A stretch of 64,000 nt of DNA from Microvirga arsenatis. GTDB taxonomy: Bacteria; Pseudomonadota; Alphaproteobacteria; Rhizobiales; Beijerinckiaceae. A program made the position numbers and the translations under genes. The DNA is taken from contig NZ_JAAAXJ010000002.1 of NCBI RefSeq assembly GCF_009910705.1, positions 496,001 to 560,000 of the forward strand, in the 5' to 3' direction. Numbering within the stretch: the first letter of the stretch is position 1; the number at the start of each line of letters is the position of its first letter. This document shows, one piece after another, positions 17,580 to 26,631 of this stretch. The notes beneath the pieces are model-generated. The model was not told where the DNA came from, ran no database searches, and saw only the letters and a program-made list of their open reading frames with translations.

Positions 17580-18482
17580 TTAGACGGCGGGCACCTTAGC
17601 GGCCTGGGCCCGATCCGCAACCGTCTCGTCGGCGGGGGCAAAGGAGAGGAACTGGCGCTCCCGCGCCATGAAGGCGGTGGGCATGATCCGCTGCATCTCG
17701 GCCTCGGCCGCCTTCAGGGTGGCATCGTTATGGCCGGGATAGAGGTGGAAGATCGCCAGGGCCTTCACGCCCGATTGCTGCGCGAGCTCGACCCCCTTCT
17801 GCCAGGTGGAATGGCCCCATCCGCGGCAATAGGAATATTCCGCGTCGAAGAACATGCCGTCGAAGATCATCAGGTCCGTGTCGCGGACGAAGGCGGCGAG
17901 GTCCGGATCGGGCCAGGGGTCGCTGTGCTCCACGTCGCTGATGTAGCAGATGCTGCGGCCCCGATGGCTCAGGCGGAACCCCGTGGCGCCGCCGGGATGG
18001 TTGAGGGGATGGGTCTCGATCCGGGTGCCGTCGTCGAAGGTGATCGGCTCTCCCGCCCTGAAGCCGTGATGCTCGAAGCGGGCCGGCAGCTGGCCGAGGC
18101 GCACGGGAAAGAGCGGCGGCGCGAAGAGCCTGCCCAGCGGCTCCATGGCGCTCTCCCCGTCCAGGTGGCCGCAATAGGTGCGGATCACGCGCTCCTTGGC
18201 GAGCAGGGCGGGCTTGAAGAAGGGAAGGCCGCTGATGTGGTCGAGGTGGAGATGGCTGAGGAGGATGTCGATCTTGTCGGGGGCGTTCTGGGCGAGCTCG
18301 GCGCCCAGTGCGGACAACCCCGTTCCCGCATCGAGGATGAACAGGCGCTCGCCGCAGCGAACCTCGACGCAGGGGGTGTGCGATCCGAACTCGACGAATT
18401 CGGGTCCGGAGGCGCAGGTGGATCCCCGAGTGCCCCAGAACCGGACCTGCAACGCGTCGGAAGATGCAACACACCTCAGCAT
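17580..18482 (-). CDS. MBL-fold metallo-hydrolase
   Basis: Metallo-beta-lactamase-fold hydrolase with the metal-binding HLHLDH motif (HxHxDH), the later aspartate in CYISDVEHSDP and the N-terminal 'VRFWGTRGST' start shared by one phosphodiesterase-like MBL subgroup. The substrate is unknown. I place the start at ATG 18482 (MLRCVASS, about 300 residues); a GTG at 18530 would add 16 residues but would read through a 7-base-arm palindrome (18516-18531). It is in line with the polysaccharide genes downstream (17-base gap) and the ABC-like gene upstream. Confidence 0.85.
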   Translation of the reverse strand: MLRCVASSDALQVRFWGTRGSTCASGPEFVEFGSHTPCVEVRCGERLFILDAGTGLSALGAELAQNAPDKIDILLSHLHLDHISGLPFFKPALLAKERVIRTYCGHLDGESAMEPLGRLFAPPLFPVRLGQLPARFEHHGFRAGEPITFDDGTRIETHPLNHPGGATGFRLSHRGRSICYISDVEHSDPWPDPDLAAFVRDTDLMIFDGMFFDAEYSYCRGWGHSTWQKGVELAQQSGVKALAIFHLYPGHNDATLKAAEAEMQRIMPTAFMARERQFLSFAPADETVADRAQAAKVPAV

Positions 18483-18578
18483 TTCAAGATCATGATCAAT
18501 CGAAAACCCCACCGATGTGCGCTGGCGCACACGTCATAAGCTGCTCATGGGCCGGAGGCCGGGTCAAGGCGAAAGATG

Positions 18579-21137
18579 TCACGCACGCAGGGCCGCCAGG
18601 GGCCTGGTGCGCCGATCCACCACCGGCTCGCCGCGCTCGAAACGGATAACCGCGTCGAAGGGCGGTTGATCCATGGCAGGGGAAATCTCAGGCGTCACGA
18701 GGATCAGCCCGCGGCCGACGAGGGCGCGGCGCAGGTTCATCACCAGCCTGTCGGCGGCCGGTCCCGGCAGGCCGTCGAGCGCCCGCTGCACCACCAGGAT
18801 GCTCGGCCGGCGCACGAGGCAGCGCACCAGATCGACGGCCGCCGCCTCGGTGAGGGTGAGGTCGTCCCCTTGCGGATCGATGGGCGTGTCGAGGCCGATG
18901 CGCGACACCTCGCTGTCGAGGCCCCTTTGCGTGAGCACCCGGCGGGTCACCTCCTGCACGGCCTCCAGCGCGCCCGCCTGGTCGGCCGCGATGCGCCCGA
19001 AGAGCAGGTTGTCCTGGATGCTCGCCGCCGCGCAGAAGCGTGCCTCGTCGTAGAACTCGATGGAGGACTTCAGGCTCAGCGGCAGCATGCGGGCGAAATC
19101 CGCGCGGGCCACGAGGATGCGCTCCTCCAGCCCCTCCTCGAGCAGGCCGAGGCGGTGCCGGCTCTCGTTGTAGCGAAGCGCGAGGCCGATCAGACGCTCC
19201 TGGTCGCGCGCGGTCTGGTCGCTGCGGCGCTGCTCGTTCTTCCGGTCGACGAGGTCCTGGAAATAGGGCCGGTCCGCCGCGGAGAAGAAGGAGAAGCGGT
19301 CGAAGAGCGGGGATCCGTCCGGGATGTCGGAGAAAATCTCGATCATGCTGGTGGCGATGGAGAGCCCCATGCGGGCGAGCGGCTTGGTGAGCTCGTTGGC
19401 CTCCAGGATCGCCCGCACGAAGGGATGGCCCGACAGGCGCTCCTCCTGGAAGGCATCGCCGATGGGTTTGCCGAACAGCAGGTTCTCGCCGATGGTGGCA
19501 TAGCGGTTGTAGCGCGTGGCGCTGAAGGGATCGACGAAGCGGTCGAGCCCCTCCGCCGCGAGCGCGGCCTGGACCATCCGGCGCGCCTCGACGAGGGCTT
19601 CGGCGAGCTTCGGCTCGCGCCCCGGGTCGATGGTGCCGGACAGGCCGCGCGCATGGGTGAGCCGGTCGAGCCCGGCCACCGCGATCGCCTCGGACAGCCG
19701 GTGGTCGCGCTCAGAGGCGGGCGCCGTGCAGCCATAGAGCAGGTTGTCTCTCAGGCTGCCCTCGATCAGCACCGCGCTGCCCGCAAAGGCGATGCGCTGG
19801 CTGCGCTCCACCGGATCGGCGGCTGAGAGATCGACGCCGCCATAGGAGAGGCGGCCGATGGAGGGCGGAAGCTGGCCGCTCATGAGGGCGGCGAGGAGCC
19901 GGGGCCCGGCATCGCCGTCGCCCACCAGCGCCACGTGGGAGGGAAAGGCCAGGGTCAGGTTGACGGCGGCCACCCGCGCGCCGCTCGCCGGATCGTAGGC
20001 CGAGACCCCCTCGGCCACGAGCGCGCCGCTCTCGGGAAGGCTCGCCTTGCCCTTGACAGCCGCGCGCAGCTTGAGGGGCGCCAGGCTCTTGCCCAGGTCG
20101 ATGAGCAGGGCCCGCGCGCGCAGGACGAGCCGGTGCCACTGCACCACTTCCCGGGTGCCATAGGCGGCAAGCGCCGCGGCAAGCACGCAGGCGGCCACGG
20201 TGCCGGCGCTCAGCGGGCGCTCCTGCGCGAACCAGGCGCCGAGCGCCAGCACGGCCAAAGGCGCGATCATGAGCACGGCGGCGGACCCCGCCTCGGCCAG
20301 GGCCAGGCGGTATTCGTAGCCCATCACGGGCCGGTGGCTCTGCAGAAGCGCCGCGCGCACCCGGTCCCGCTCGAAGGGAGCGGTGCCATGGGCGCGCAGG
20401 GCCGGGATGCGCTGCTCCAGCTCCTGAAACACGTCGCCGGCCTCCTCGCCTTCCCGGTTGCGGGCCGTGGCGGCGTCGAAGCGCAGGATCGAGCGGCGGG
20501 CGCTCACGACCGCGCCGGCGGCAATCACCAGCGCCAGCGCCGCCCCGAGATGCCAGTCCATGACGAACACATAGGTGCAGGCGAGCCCGATCATGCCGCC
20601 GAGCTTCACCGGGACCAGAAGGCTCGAGCCCAGCACCCCGTTCTCGCGCGCAAGCCCGCGGGAGGCGAGCGCCGCCACCATGTCGAACTCCTCGCGGGAG
20701 GCGGAGGGCACCTTGATGATCGCGTCGACGGCCGCCGCCTGCGCCCTGGTCAGCATCCGCAGGCCGATTCCCACCGCGAGGGCCTCGATCCCGATCAGGA
20801 TCAGGCCGATCAGCACGGGGACGAGCAGGATGCCCGCCACGGAGGCGAGGGCGAAGGCCTGCGGGCTCAAGCTGAAGCCGGGAAACAGCACCAGGGGCTC
20901 GGGCCAGAGGCTTGCCGGCGGGGTGAGGGCCAGCCGCAGGAAGGCGGCCGGCGCGTTCCAGGCCTCGGGCCCGCCGGTCGCCCGGTCCACGACAGCGCGG
21001 ACGAGATCGAAGCCCATGACGATGAGAAGGCCCGCCAGGGCCAGAAGCCCGAAGCCGGCGAGATGACGGGCAGGAGAGGTCTTCCAGGCCAGGCGCAGCG
21101 GGTCGCGCTCGATGACGGCTCCCAAGGATGGCTCCAA
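18579..21137 (-). CDS. ABC-exporter-like membrane protein with degenerate ATPase domain
   Basis: The 852-residue protein has an exporter-type membrane half (residues about 25-340, roughly five or six membrane segments) and a C-terminal half folded like an ABC ATPase by position. Every catalytic motif is altered. The Walker A position reads GDGDAGPR (406-413, no Lys, no Ser/Thr), the signature position LTLTE (760-764), Walker B ILVVQR (780-785, no Asp-Glu) and the switch position VTPE (814-817, no His). The post-Q-loop phrase 'S.RDNLLYG' appears three times (461-469, 548-556, 706-714), so the domain carries long inserts or repeats. The frame is intact. It heads the minus-strand polysaccharide run. 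ATP hydrolysis is unlikely; its role is unknown. Confidence 0.75.
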   Translation of the reverse strand: MEPSLGAVIERDPLRLAWKTSPARHLAGFGLLALAGLLIVMGFDLVRAVVDRATGGPEAWNAPAAFLRLALTPPASLWPEPLVLFPGFSLSPQAFALASVAGILLVPVLIGLILIGIEALAVGIGLRMLTRAQAAAVDAIIKVPSASREEFDMVAALASRGLARENGVLGSSLLVPVKLGGMIGLACTYVFVMDWHLGAALALVIAAGAVVSARRSILRFDAATARNREGEEAGDVFQELEQRIPALRAHGTAPFERDRVRAALLQSHRPVMGYEYRLALAEAGSAAVLMIAPLAVLALGAWFAQERPLSAGTVAACVLAAALAAYGTREVVQWHRLVLRARALLIDLGKSLAPLKLRAAVKGKASLPESGALVAEGVSAYDPASGARVAAVNLTLAFPSHVALVGDGDAGPRLLAALMSGQLPPSIGRLSYGGVDLSAADPVERSQRIAFAGSAVLIEGSLRDNLLYGCTAPASERDHRLSEAIAVAGLDRLTHARGLSGTIDPGREPKLAEALVEARRMVQAALAAEGLDRFVDPFSATRYNRYATIGENLLFGKPIGDAFQEERLSGHPFVRAILEANELTKPLARMGLSIATSMIEIFSDIPDGSPLFDRFSFFSAADRPYFQDLVDRKNEQRRSDQTARDQERLIGLALRYNESRHRLGLLEEGLEERILVARADFARMLPLSLKSSIEFYDEARFCAAASIQDNLLFGRIAADQAGALEAVQEVTRRVLTQRGLDSEVSRIGLDTPIDPQGDDLTLTEAAAVDLVRCLVRRPSILVVQRALDGLPGPAADRLVMNLRRALVGRGLILVTPEISPAMDQPPFDAVIRFERGEPVVDRRTRPLAALRA

Positions 21138-21287
21138 CGTGGATCGCGGTTGATGACGTTAGCGGACCCTAGAGCATTTTTTCGTGAAAGGGATAGGAGG
21201 CGAATGCAAAAAGTGCGCTCCCGCACCCCTCTCGTCTCCCCCGGACGGGACTCTATCTCACCTCCCTGCTGCCTGCGAGGAGGATCG

Positions 21288-21854
21288 GTGATCCCGCCCA
21301 TGACATCCGCTCTGCCGCTCGATCCGGTGTTCCAGCTGGTTCTCGAGGTTCCGGGCCTCGCGCCGAGCCCGTGCCTGCCGCACCGCCTGACGGATCTCTT
21401 CCGGGAACTGGCGCTGGAGGAGCCCTCCCGCCCGGTGGAGGAGATCGAGGATCAGATCTGGGCCCTGTGGGGGTCGCACGAGGACCGGATCGCCGAGGAG
21501 ACCATGGCGGCCGCGATGGAAGCCCTCGAGGCCGGATCGCTCGGGACGGCGAGGCCCCTTCTCGATCACCTCGTCGCCCAGCACCCCACCTGGGCGGAGG
21601 CCTGGAACAAGCGCGCGACGCTGGCCTCCATCGAGAAGCGCGATGCGGACAGCCTCCTGGACATCGCGCAGACCCTGCGCCTCGAGCCGCGCCATTTCGG
21701 CGCCATCGCGGGCTTCGGCAATCTCTGCCTGAGGCACGGCCATCTCAACGAGGCCCGCGCCGCCTTCCAGATCGCGCTCGGCATCAACCCGCACATGGAG
21801 GACCTGCGCGACATGCTGGAGAACCTTTCCCCGCACCACCTGATGCTGCACTAA
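21288..21854 (+). CDS. Small TPR-like repeat protein, function unknown
   Basis: A 188-residue helical protein with TPR-like repeats in its second half (segments 'GSLGTARPLLDHLVAQHPTWAEAWNKRATLA', broken here at natural spacing, and 'GHLNEARAAFQIALGINPH'). It is likely a cytoplasmic protein-interaction module; I do not recognise a specific family. The GTG at 21288 has GAGGAGG at ideal spacing, while the ATG four codons later (21300) does not, so I prefer GTG. It is divergent from the degenerate ABC gene and followed by the MHYT kinase gene after 172 bases. Confidence 0.72.
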   Translation: MIPPMTSALPLDPVFQLVLEVPGLAPSPCLPHRLTDLFRELALEEPSRPVEEIEDQIWALWGSHEDRIAEETMAAAMEALEAGSLGTARPLLDHLVAQHPTWAEAWNKRATLASIEKRDADSLLDIAQTLRLEPRHFGAIAGFGNLCLRHGHLNEARAAFQIALGINPHMEDLRDMLENLSPHHLMLH

Positions 21855-22026
21855 GCGGCAACGGGACGGGCTTTGCAGCGGCGAGGGCGGGGAGGGGCCA
21901 ATAACGGCTCTCCGCGCCCCGTGCCCAAAGGCCGCCTTGACCCGAAGCGCGCTCTCTTTCCAGGATGGAGGATATCCCTAAATCAAAAGATGGCGTGCGC
22001 CCTCCGGCGACACGTTGCGGGGCAGA

Positions 22027-24351
22027 ATGGTTATCACCGGAACTCACGACTCCTTTCTCGTCGCCCTGTCGATCCTGATCGCGACCGTCGCCTCCTATAC
22101 AGCCCTGGACCTGGCAGGCCGCATCCGGACGGCGCAGGGCTGGACCGGCCATGCGTGGCTGGCCGCAGCAGCCTTCGCCATGGGCGGCGGCATCTGGTCG
22201 ATGCACTTCGTGGCCATGCTTGCCTTCAGCATGCCCGACATGGCCATGAACTACGACATGGGACTCACGGCCCTGTCCTTCGTCCTGCCCATCGTGGTCA
22301 CCGGAATCGGCTTTCATGTCGCCAACCGCCCGGACATCGGCCTCACCACCCTCGCCCTGAGCGGCCTCTTCATGGGGCTGGGCATTGCCGGAATGCACTA
22401 CACGGGCATGGCCGCGATGCGCATGCCGGCCGATCTCAGCTATGATGGCCTGTGGGTCGCCGCCTCCGTCCTGATCGCCATCGGCGCCTCCGCAGTGGCC
22501 CTGTGGCTGGCCTTCCGCCGGACCGGGCCGGGGCAGAGGCTCGTCGCCGCCGTGGCCATGGGGATGGCCGTTTCGGGCATGCACTATGCAGCGATGCGGG
22601 CCGCCATCTTCACCACCCATGCGGCCGTGGACCACGCCCATGGCCAGGCCAGCCTGGAGCAGACCAGCCTTGCCCTGGCGGTTGCGGCCACGACCTTCGC
22701 GATCCTGTTCCTCGCCCTGATCGCCGCCATGTTCGACCGCCGCTTCGCCCTTCTGGCCGAGCGGGAGGCCGCCGCCCTGCGCGCCAGCGAGGAGCGCTAC
22801 CGCACCCTCTACAGCAAGACCCCCCTGCCCCTGCATTCCCTGAGCGAGGCCGGCATCATCGAGCATGTGAGCGACGCGTGGCTTGAGCTTCTGGGCTACC
22901 GCCGCGAGGAGGTGGTGGGGCGCCCCCTCACCGATTTCATGACGGAGGATTCGATTCAGCGCCGGGCGGAGCTGGTCTGGCCGAGGCTCCTGCGGGAGGG
23001 GGCTGCGAAGGATGTCGAGTATCGCCTCGTGACCAAGACCGGCGCGGTCCTCGACGTGCTGATGTCCGGCCGCGTCGTGCGCGACGCCGAGGGCCGGTTT
23101 CTCTACGTTCTCGGCGGCGTGGTCGACGTCACGGCCCGCAAGAAGGCCGAGGAGGCCCTGCGGCAGGCGCAGAAGATCGAGGCGGTCGGGCACCTGACGG
23201 GCGGCGTGGCCCACGACTTCAACAATCTGCTGGCGGTGGTGCTCGGCAACCTCGAGCTTCTGCGCAGGCGCCTCCCCGACGACCCGAAGGCGACCCGCCT
23301 GCTCGACAACGCCATGCAGGGAGCCCGGCGCGGCGCCGCCCTGACCCAGCGCATGCTCGCCTTCGCCCGACGGCAGGACCTCAAGCCCGAGCCGGTCGAC
23401 GTTCCCGACCTCGTCAAGGGCATGGCCGATCTGCTCCAGCGCTCCATCGGTCCGATGATCCTGATCGAGACGCGCTTCCCCCTGAGCCTTCCCTGCGCCC
23501 AGGCCGATGCGAACCAGCTCGAACTGGCGCTGCTGAACCTCGTGGTGAACGCGCGCGACGCCATGCCCGAAGGAGGAACGATCACGATCGCGGGGCGGGA
23601 GGAGGTGGTCGCTCCGGGGCATGCCAGCGGTCTTGCGCCGGGAGGCTATGTCTGCCTCTCGGTGTCCGACACCGGCCACGGCATGGACGAGGCGACCCTG
23701 GCACGGGCCATGGAGCCGTTCTTCACCACCAAGGGCATCGGAAAGGGCACGGGCCTGGGGCTGTCGATGGTGCATGGGCTGGCGGAGCAATCGGGTGGGC
23801 GGCTGATGCTGAAGAGCCGCAAGGGGCAGGGCACCACCGCCGAGATCTGGCTGCCCGTGATCGCCGCGAAGGCTGCGGCTGCGGCCGCACCGGCTCAGGA
23901 AGCGGAGACGGCCGGCGCAAGGCCGGGCGCCGGTCCCTTCACGATCCTGGTGGTCGATGACGACACCTTGGTCCTCCAGAACACGGCGGTGATGCTGGAG
24001 GATCTCGGCCACCGGGTGCTGGAGGCGAGTTCAGGCCAGGAGGCCCTGGAGTGGCTGATCCGCACGCCGTCGGTGGATCTGGTGATCACCGACCATGCCA
24101 TGCCCGGCATGACGGGGCTCCAGCTCTCCGATGCCATCAGGAAGCGATGGCCGCATCTGCCGGTGATCCTGGCTTCAGGCTATGCGGAGCTGACGTCCGA
24201 GGTGAGTTCCGCCGTCGCGAGGCTCAACAAGCCGTTCCGGCAGGAGGAGCTCGCGCGGGTCGTCAGGCAGAGCATGGAACAGGCCGCGGCAGGAAAGGTG
24301 GTCCCGTTCCGCTCCAAGCCGGCCGAGGGCCCCGTGGGACGGGAAAGCTAG
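22027..24351 (+). CDS. MHYT-domain hybrid sensor histidine kinase
   Basis: Membrane sensor kinase of 774 residues. Domains in order: an MHYT domain with seven membrane segments and three MHxxxM-type signatures (SMHFVAM, GMHYTGM, GMHYAAM, proposed in the family to bind copper or sense O2, CO or NO); a PAS domain (about 255-375); a HisKA domain with the phosphorylated histidine in GGVAHDFNNLL; an HATPase domain with NARDAMPEGG and GTGLGLSMV; and a C-terminal receiver with the aspartate in VDLVITDHAMPG. The start ATG 22027 is preferred over the TTG at 22015. No response-regulator gene with a DNA-binding output is adjacent. Confidence 0.92.
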   Translation: MVITGTHDSFLVALSILIATVASYTALDLAGRIRTAQGWTGHAWLAAAAFAMGGGIWSMHFVAMLAFSMPDMAMNYDMGLTALSFVLPIVVTGIGFHVANRPDIGLTTLALSGLFMGLGIAGMHYTGMAAMRMPADLSYDGLWVAASVLIAIGASAVALWLAFRRTGPGQRLVAAVAMGMAVSGMHYAAMRAAIFTTHAAVDHAHGQASLEQTSLALAVAATTFAILFLALIAAMFDRRFALLAEREAAALRASEERYRTLYSKTPLPLHSLSEAGIIEHVSDAWLELLGYRREEVVGRPLTDFMTEDSIQRRAELVWPRLLREGAAKDVEYRLVTKTGAVLDVLMSGRVVRDAEGRFLYVLGGVVDVTARKKAEEALRQAQKIEAVGHLTGGVAHDFNNLLAVVLGNLELLRRRLPDDPKATRLLDNAMQGARRGAALTQRMLAFARRQDLKPEPVDVPDLVKGMADLLQRSIGPMILIETRFPLSLPCAQADANQLELALLNLVVNARDAMPEGGTITIAGREEVVAPGHASGLAPGGYVCLSVSDTGHGMDEATLARAMEPFFTTKGIGKGTGLGLSMVHGLAEQSGGRLMLKSRKGQGTTAEIWLPVIAAKAAAAAAPAQEAETAGARPGAGPFTILVVDDDTLVLQNTAVMLEDLGHRVLEASSGQEALEWLIRTPSVDLVITDHAMPGMTGLQLSDAIRKRWPHLPVILASGYAELTSEVSSAVARLNKPFRQEELARVVRQSMEQAAAGKVVPFRSKPAEGPVGRES

Positions 24352-24464
24352 TCGCCGAGGCTCCGCGACGGGCCGTGGAGCCGCCGGGTCCCGGCGCCGG
24401 TGAGCATGCCAGACCCCCGTTGCGTGCATTTGTAACTCTCTCCCCTGCCGAGCTATCCACCTTC

Positions 24465-25361
24465 ATGGCCCCGCGCGACCTCCTCCTGATGATTCTCGTC
24501 TGCTTCCTGTGGGCGGCGCATACCATCGTCAGCAAGCTCGTGGTCTCGGGCATGGAGATCCCGCCCCTGTTCTACGCCGCGATCCGCTTCGGCATCGTGG
24601 CCCTCGTCGCCCTTCCCTGGCTGCTCCCGGCGCCCCGGCCGCGCTGGCGCATCCTGCTGGTGGGGTTCCTGATGGGGAGCGGAGGCTTTGCCCTGTTCTT
24701 CCTCGGGATCAGGAGCGCGAGCCCGTCGAGCGCCGCGGTGGTGAGCCAGCTCGGGATTCCGATCACGGCGCTTCTCTCCCTCCTGATGCTGGGCGAGCGG
24801 ATCGACCGCAGGCGCGGCTTCGGCATCGTGCTGACCTTCACCGGGGGCGTGCTCGTGATGTGGGACCCGGACAGCGGCTTTCCGCTCTCCGCGGGCCTCC
24901 TGCTCATCCTGGCCTCCACCTGCACCGGCTCGCTTGCCGCCGTGATGATGAAGCAGATCAAGGGTGTGCGGCCCCTGCAGTTCCAGGCCTGGGTCGGGCT
25001 CGCCTCGGTGGCCCCCATGGTGCTCCTGACCGCGGCGTTCGAGACCGGTCAGGCGGCAAAAGCTGCGGAGGCAGGCTGGGCCTTCGTGGGAGCCCTCCTG
25101 TTCTCTGCCCTCGTGGTGTCGCTCCTGGCGCACACGATCTATTACGGCCTGATCGGCAAATACCCCGCCAACCTGATCGCGCCGCTCACCATCATGAACC
25201 CCCTGTTCACGGTGCTTCTGGGCATCGCCGTGACGGGAGACCGGTTCGACGGGCGCATGGCGCTGGGAACGGGGCTCGCCCTGTGCGGGGTCCTGATGAT
25301 CGTGCTCCGGCGCGACGGTGCCTCGAAGCCGGCCTGGACCCGGTGGAAGCGCCTTCGCTGA
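24465..25361 (+). CDS. DMT-superfamily transporter (EamA domains)
   Basis: Inner-membrane drug/metabolite transporter of 298 residues with ten predicted membrane segments in two EamA repeats (first repeat about 5-130, second about 145-285). The segment 'VVSQLGIPITALLSLLMLGERI' and the matching 'LIAPLTIMNPLFTVLLGI' in the second half are the family signature. The substrate cannot be predicted. The gene starts 113 bases after the kinase gene and ends 54 bases before mmcB. Confidence 0.87.
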   Translation: MAPRDLLLMILVCFLWAAHTIVSKLVVSGMEIPPLFYAAIRFGIVALVALPWLLPAPRPRWRILLVGFLMGSGGFALFFLGIRSASPSSAAVVSQLGIPITALLSLLMLGERIDRRRGFGIVLTFTGGVLVMWDPDSGFPLSAGLLLILASTCTGSLAAVMMKQIKGVRPLQFQAWVGLASVAPMVLLTAAFETGQAAKAAEAGWAFVGALLFSALVVSLLAHTIYYGLIGKYPANLIAPLTIMNPLFTVLLGIAVTGDRFDGRMALGTGLALCGVLMIVLRRDGASKPAWTRWKRLR

Positions 25362-25415
25362 GCGCGACAACGGGGCCGTTGCGGGGCCTTGGCAGCGGGA
25401 TAGGCTTAAGGAGCC

Positions 25416-25913
25416 ATGTCCGATTCGCCCGCCTCCCTCCCCCGCCCCATCATTCTGCCCGCCGACGGGCGCCAGTCGCCGGTGGCGGCCGGGATCCAGC
25501 GCGGCGTGCGCCGCCTGTTCTCGCAGATGGGCCACGTCACCCTGCCGGAATTCACCCTCGCCAACGGAAGGCGGGCCGACCTCATCGCGCTCGCACCCGA
25601 CGGGGCGCTCACCATCGTGGAGATCAAGTCGAGCGTGGCGGATTTTCGCGCCGACCGGAAATGGCTGGACTACGAGGATTTCTGCGACCGCTTCTATTTC
25701 GCGGTGCCGGAGACGGTGCCCTTCGACATCCTGCCCGAGGATCGCGGCCTCATTATCGCCGACAGCTTCGGCGCGGCGATCCTGCGGGAAGCCTCCCACC
25801 ACCCGCTGGCGGGCGCGCGCCGCAAGGCCGTGACCCTGCGCTTCGCCCATGCGGCCGCATCCCTGCTGCACGCGCTCGCCGATCCCGACAGGATCGCCGA
25901 CGGGCGGCTCTGA
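25416..25913 (+). CDS. mmcB: MmcB family DNA repair protein
   Basis: Small nuclease-like protein (165 residues) of the alphaproteobacterial MmcB group, tied in Caulobacter to mitomycin C damage repair. The PD-(D/E)xK-type core is visible: GRRADLIAL followed by LTIVEIKSS (Asp then Glu-x-Lys), with 'DFRADRKWLDYEDFCDRFYF' after it. No LexA box was identified by eye in the 54-base gap upstream. It converges on actR, with a bidirectional-type hairpin between them. Confidence 0.88.
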   Translation: MSDSPASLPRPIILPADGRQSPVAAGIQRGVRRLFSQMGHVTLPEFTLANGRRADLIALAPDGALTIVEIKSSVADFRADRKWLDYEDFCDRFYFAVPETVPFDILPEDRGLIIADSFGAAILREASHHPLAGARRKAVTLRFAHAAASLLHALADPDRIADGRL

Positions 25914-25941
25914 CGCTCTGGGCGCCCGCGCAGCCGGAAAC

Positions 25942-25967
25942 AAAAAAGGAGCGGACTGGTCCGCTCC
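25942..25967 (-). terminator. Terminator between mmcB and actR
   Basis: Perfect nine-base arms GGAGCGGAC / GTCCGCTCC (25948-25956 and 25959-25967) with a T-run on the minus strand (AAAAAA at 25942-25947 on plus). It best serves actR but may also end mmcB transcripts. Confidence 0.8.
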
Positions 25968-25991
25968 TCATCCTGCATCGCTCTTGGCTTT

Positions 25992-26549
25992 TTACCGTGG
26001 CGCGCGCTTGGCCAGGATCCGCTGCAGGGTCCGGCGGTGCATGTTGAGGCGTCGCGCCGTCTCGGAGACGTTGCGGCCGCACAGCTCGTAGACCCGCTGG
26101 ATGTGCTCCCAGCGCACCCGGTCCGCGGACATGGGGTTTTCCGGCGGAAGCGCCCGTTCGCCCGGCTGGGCCATGAGGGCCGCGTGGATCTCGTCCGCGT
26201 CCGCCGGCTTGGCGAGGTAGTCGAAGGCGCCCATCTTCACCGCCGTCACGGCCGTGGCGATATTGCCGTAGCCGGTGAGGACGACGCCGCGCGCGTCGGG
26301 CCGGCGGTGCTTCAGGCGCTCGATCACGTCGAGACCGTTGCCGTCTCCAAGGCGCATGTCGATCACGGCGAAGGCCGGCGGTTCGCTTTCGATGGCCGCA
26401 ATGCCGTCCGCCACGCTCTCGGCCACGCGCACCTGATAGCCGCGGCCTTCCATGGCGCGGGCCAGCCGGGTCGAGAACGGCCGGTCGTCGTCGACGATCA
26501 AGAGACTCTTGTCGGCGCGATCTTCGAATGCGGCAGGCGCATCGGCCAT
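25992..26549 (-). CDS. actR: Redox-responsive response regulator ActR (RegA/PrrA family)
   Basis: DNA-binding response regulator of the global redox/acid system RegB/RegA. The 185-residue product has an N-terminal receiver (LLIVDDDRPF, phosphoacceptor in FAVIDMRLGDG, Lys in YLAKPAD) and a C-terminal Fis-type helix-turn-helix (NVSETARRLNMHRRTLQRIL). The ATG at 26549 has AAGGAG at good spacing. It follows actS on the same strand after 82 bases, so actS-actR form a two-component pair. Confidence 0.93.
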   Translation of the reverse strand: MADAPAAFEDRADKSLLIVDDDRPFSTRLARAMEGRGYQVRVAESVADGIAAIESEPPAFAVIDMRLGDGNGLDVIERLKHRRPDARGVVLTGYGNIATAVTAVKMGAFDYLAKPADADEIHAALMAQPGERALPPENPMSADRVRWEHIQRVYELCGRNVSETARRLNMHRRTLQRILAKRAPR

Positions 26550-26631
26550 CAGAACATCTCCTTGCATTGTCAGGACTATTCCCCTCTGAGGCGAGCCTGT
26601 CCGGCCCTGCTCTCATATGGGAATTGATCCC

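Noticed and set aside
18531-18578. GTG 18530 start for the MBL gene
   Set aside because: A palindrome (TGTGCGC/GCGCACA) lies across it and the family starts near VRFWGTRGS; ATG 18482 is simpler, though both remain possible.
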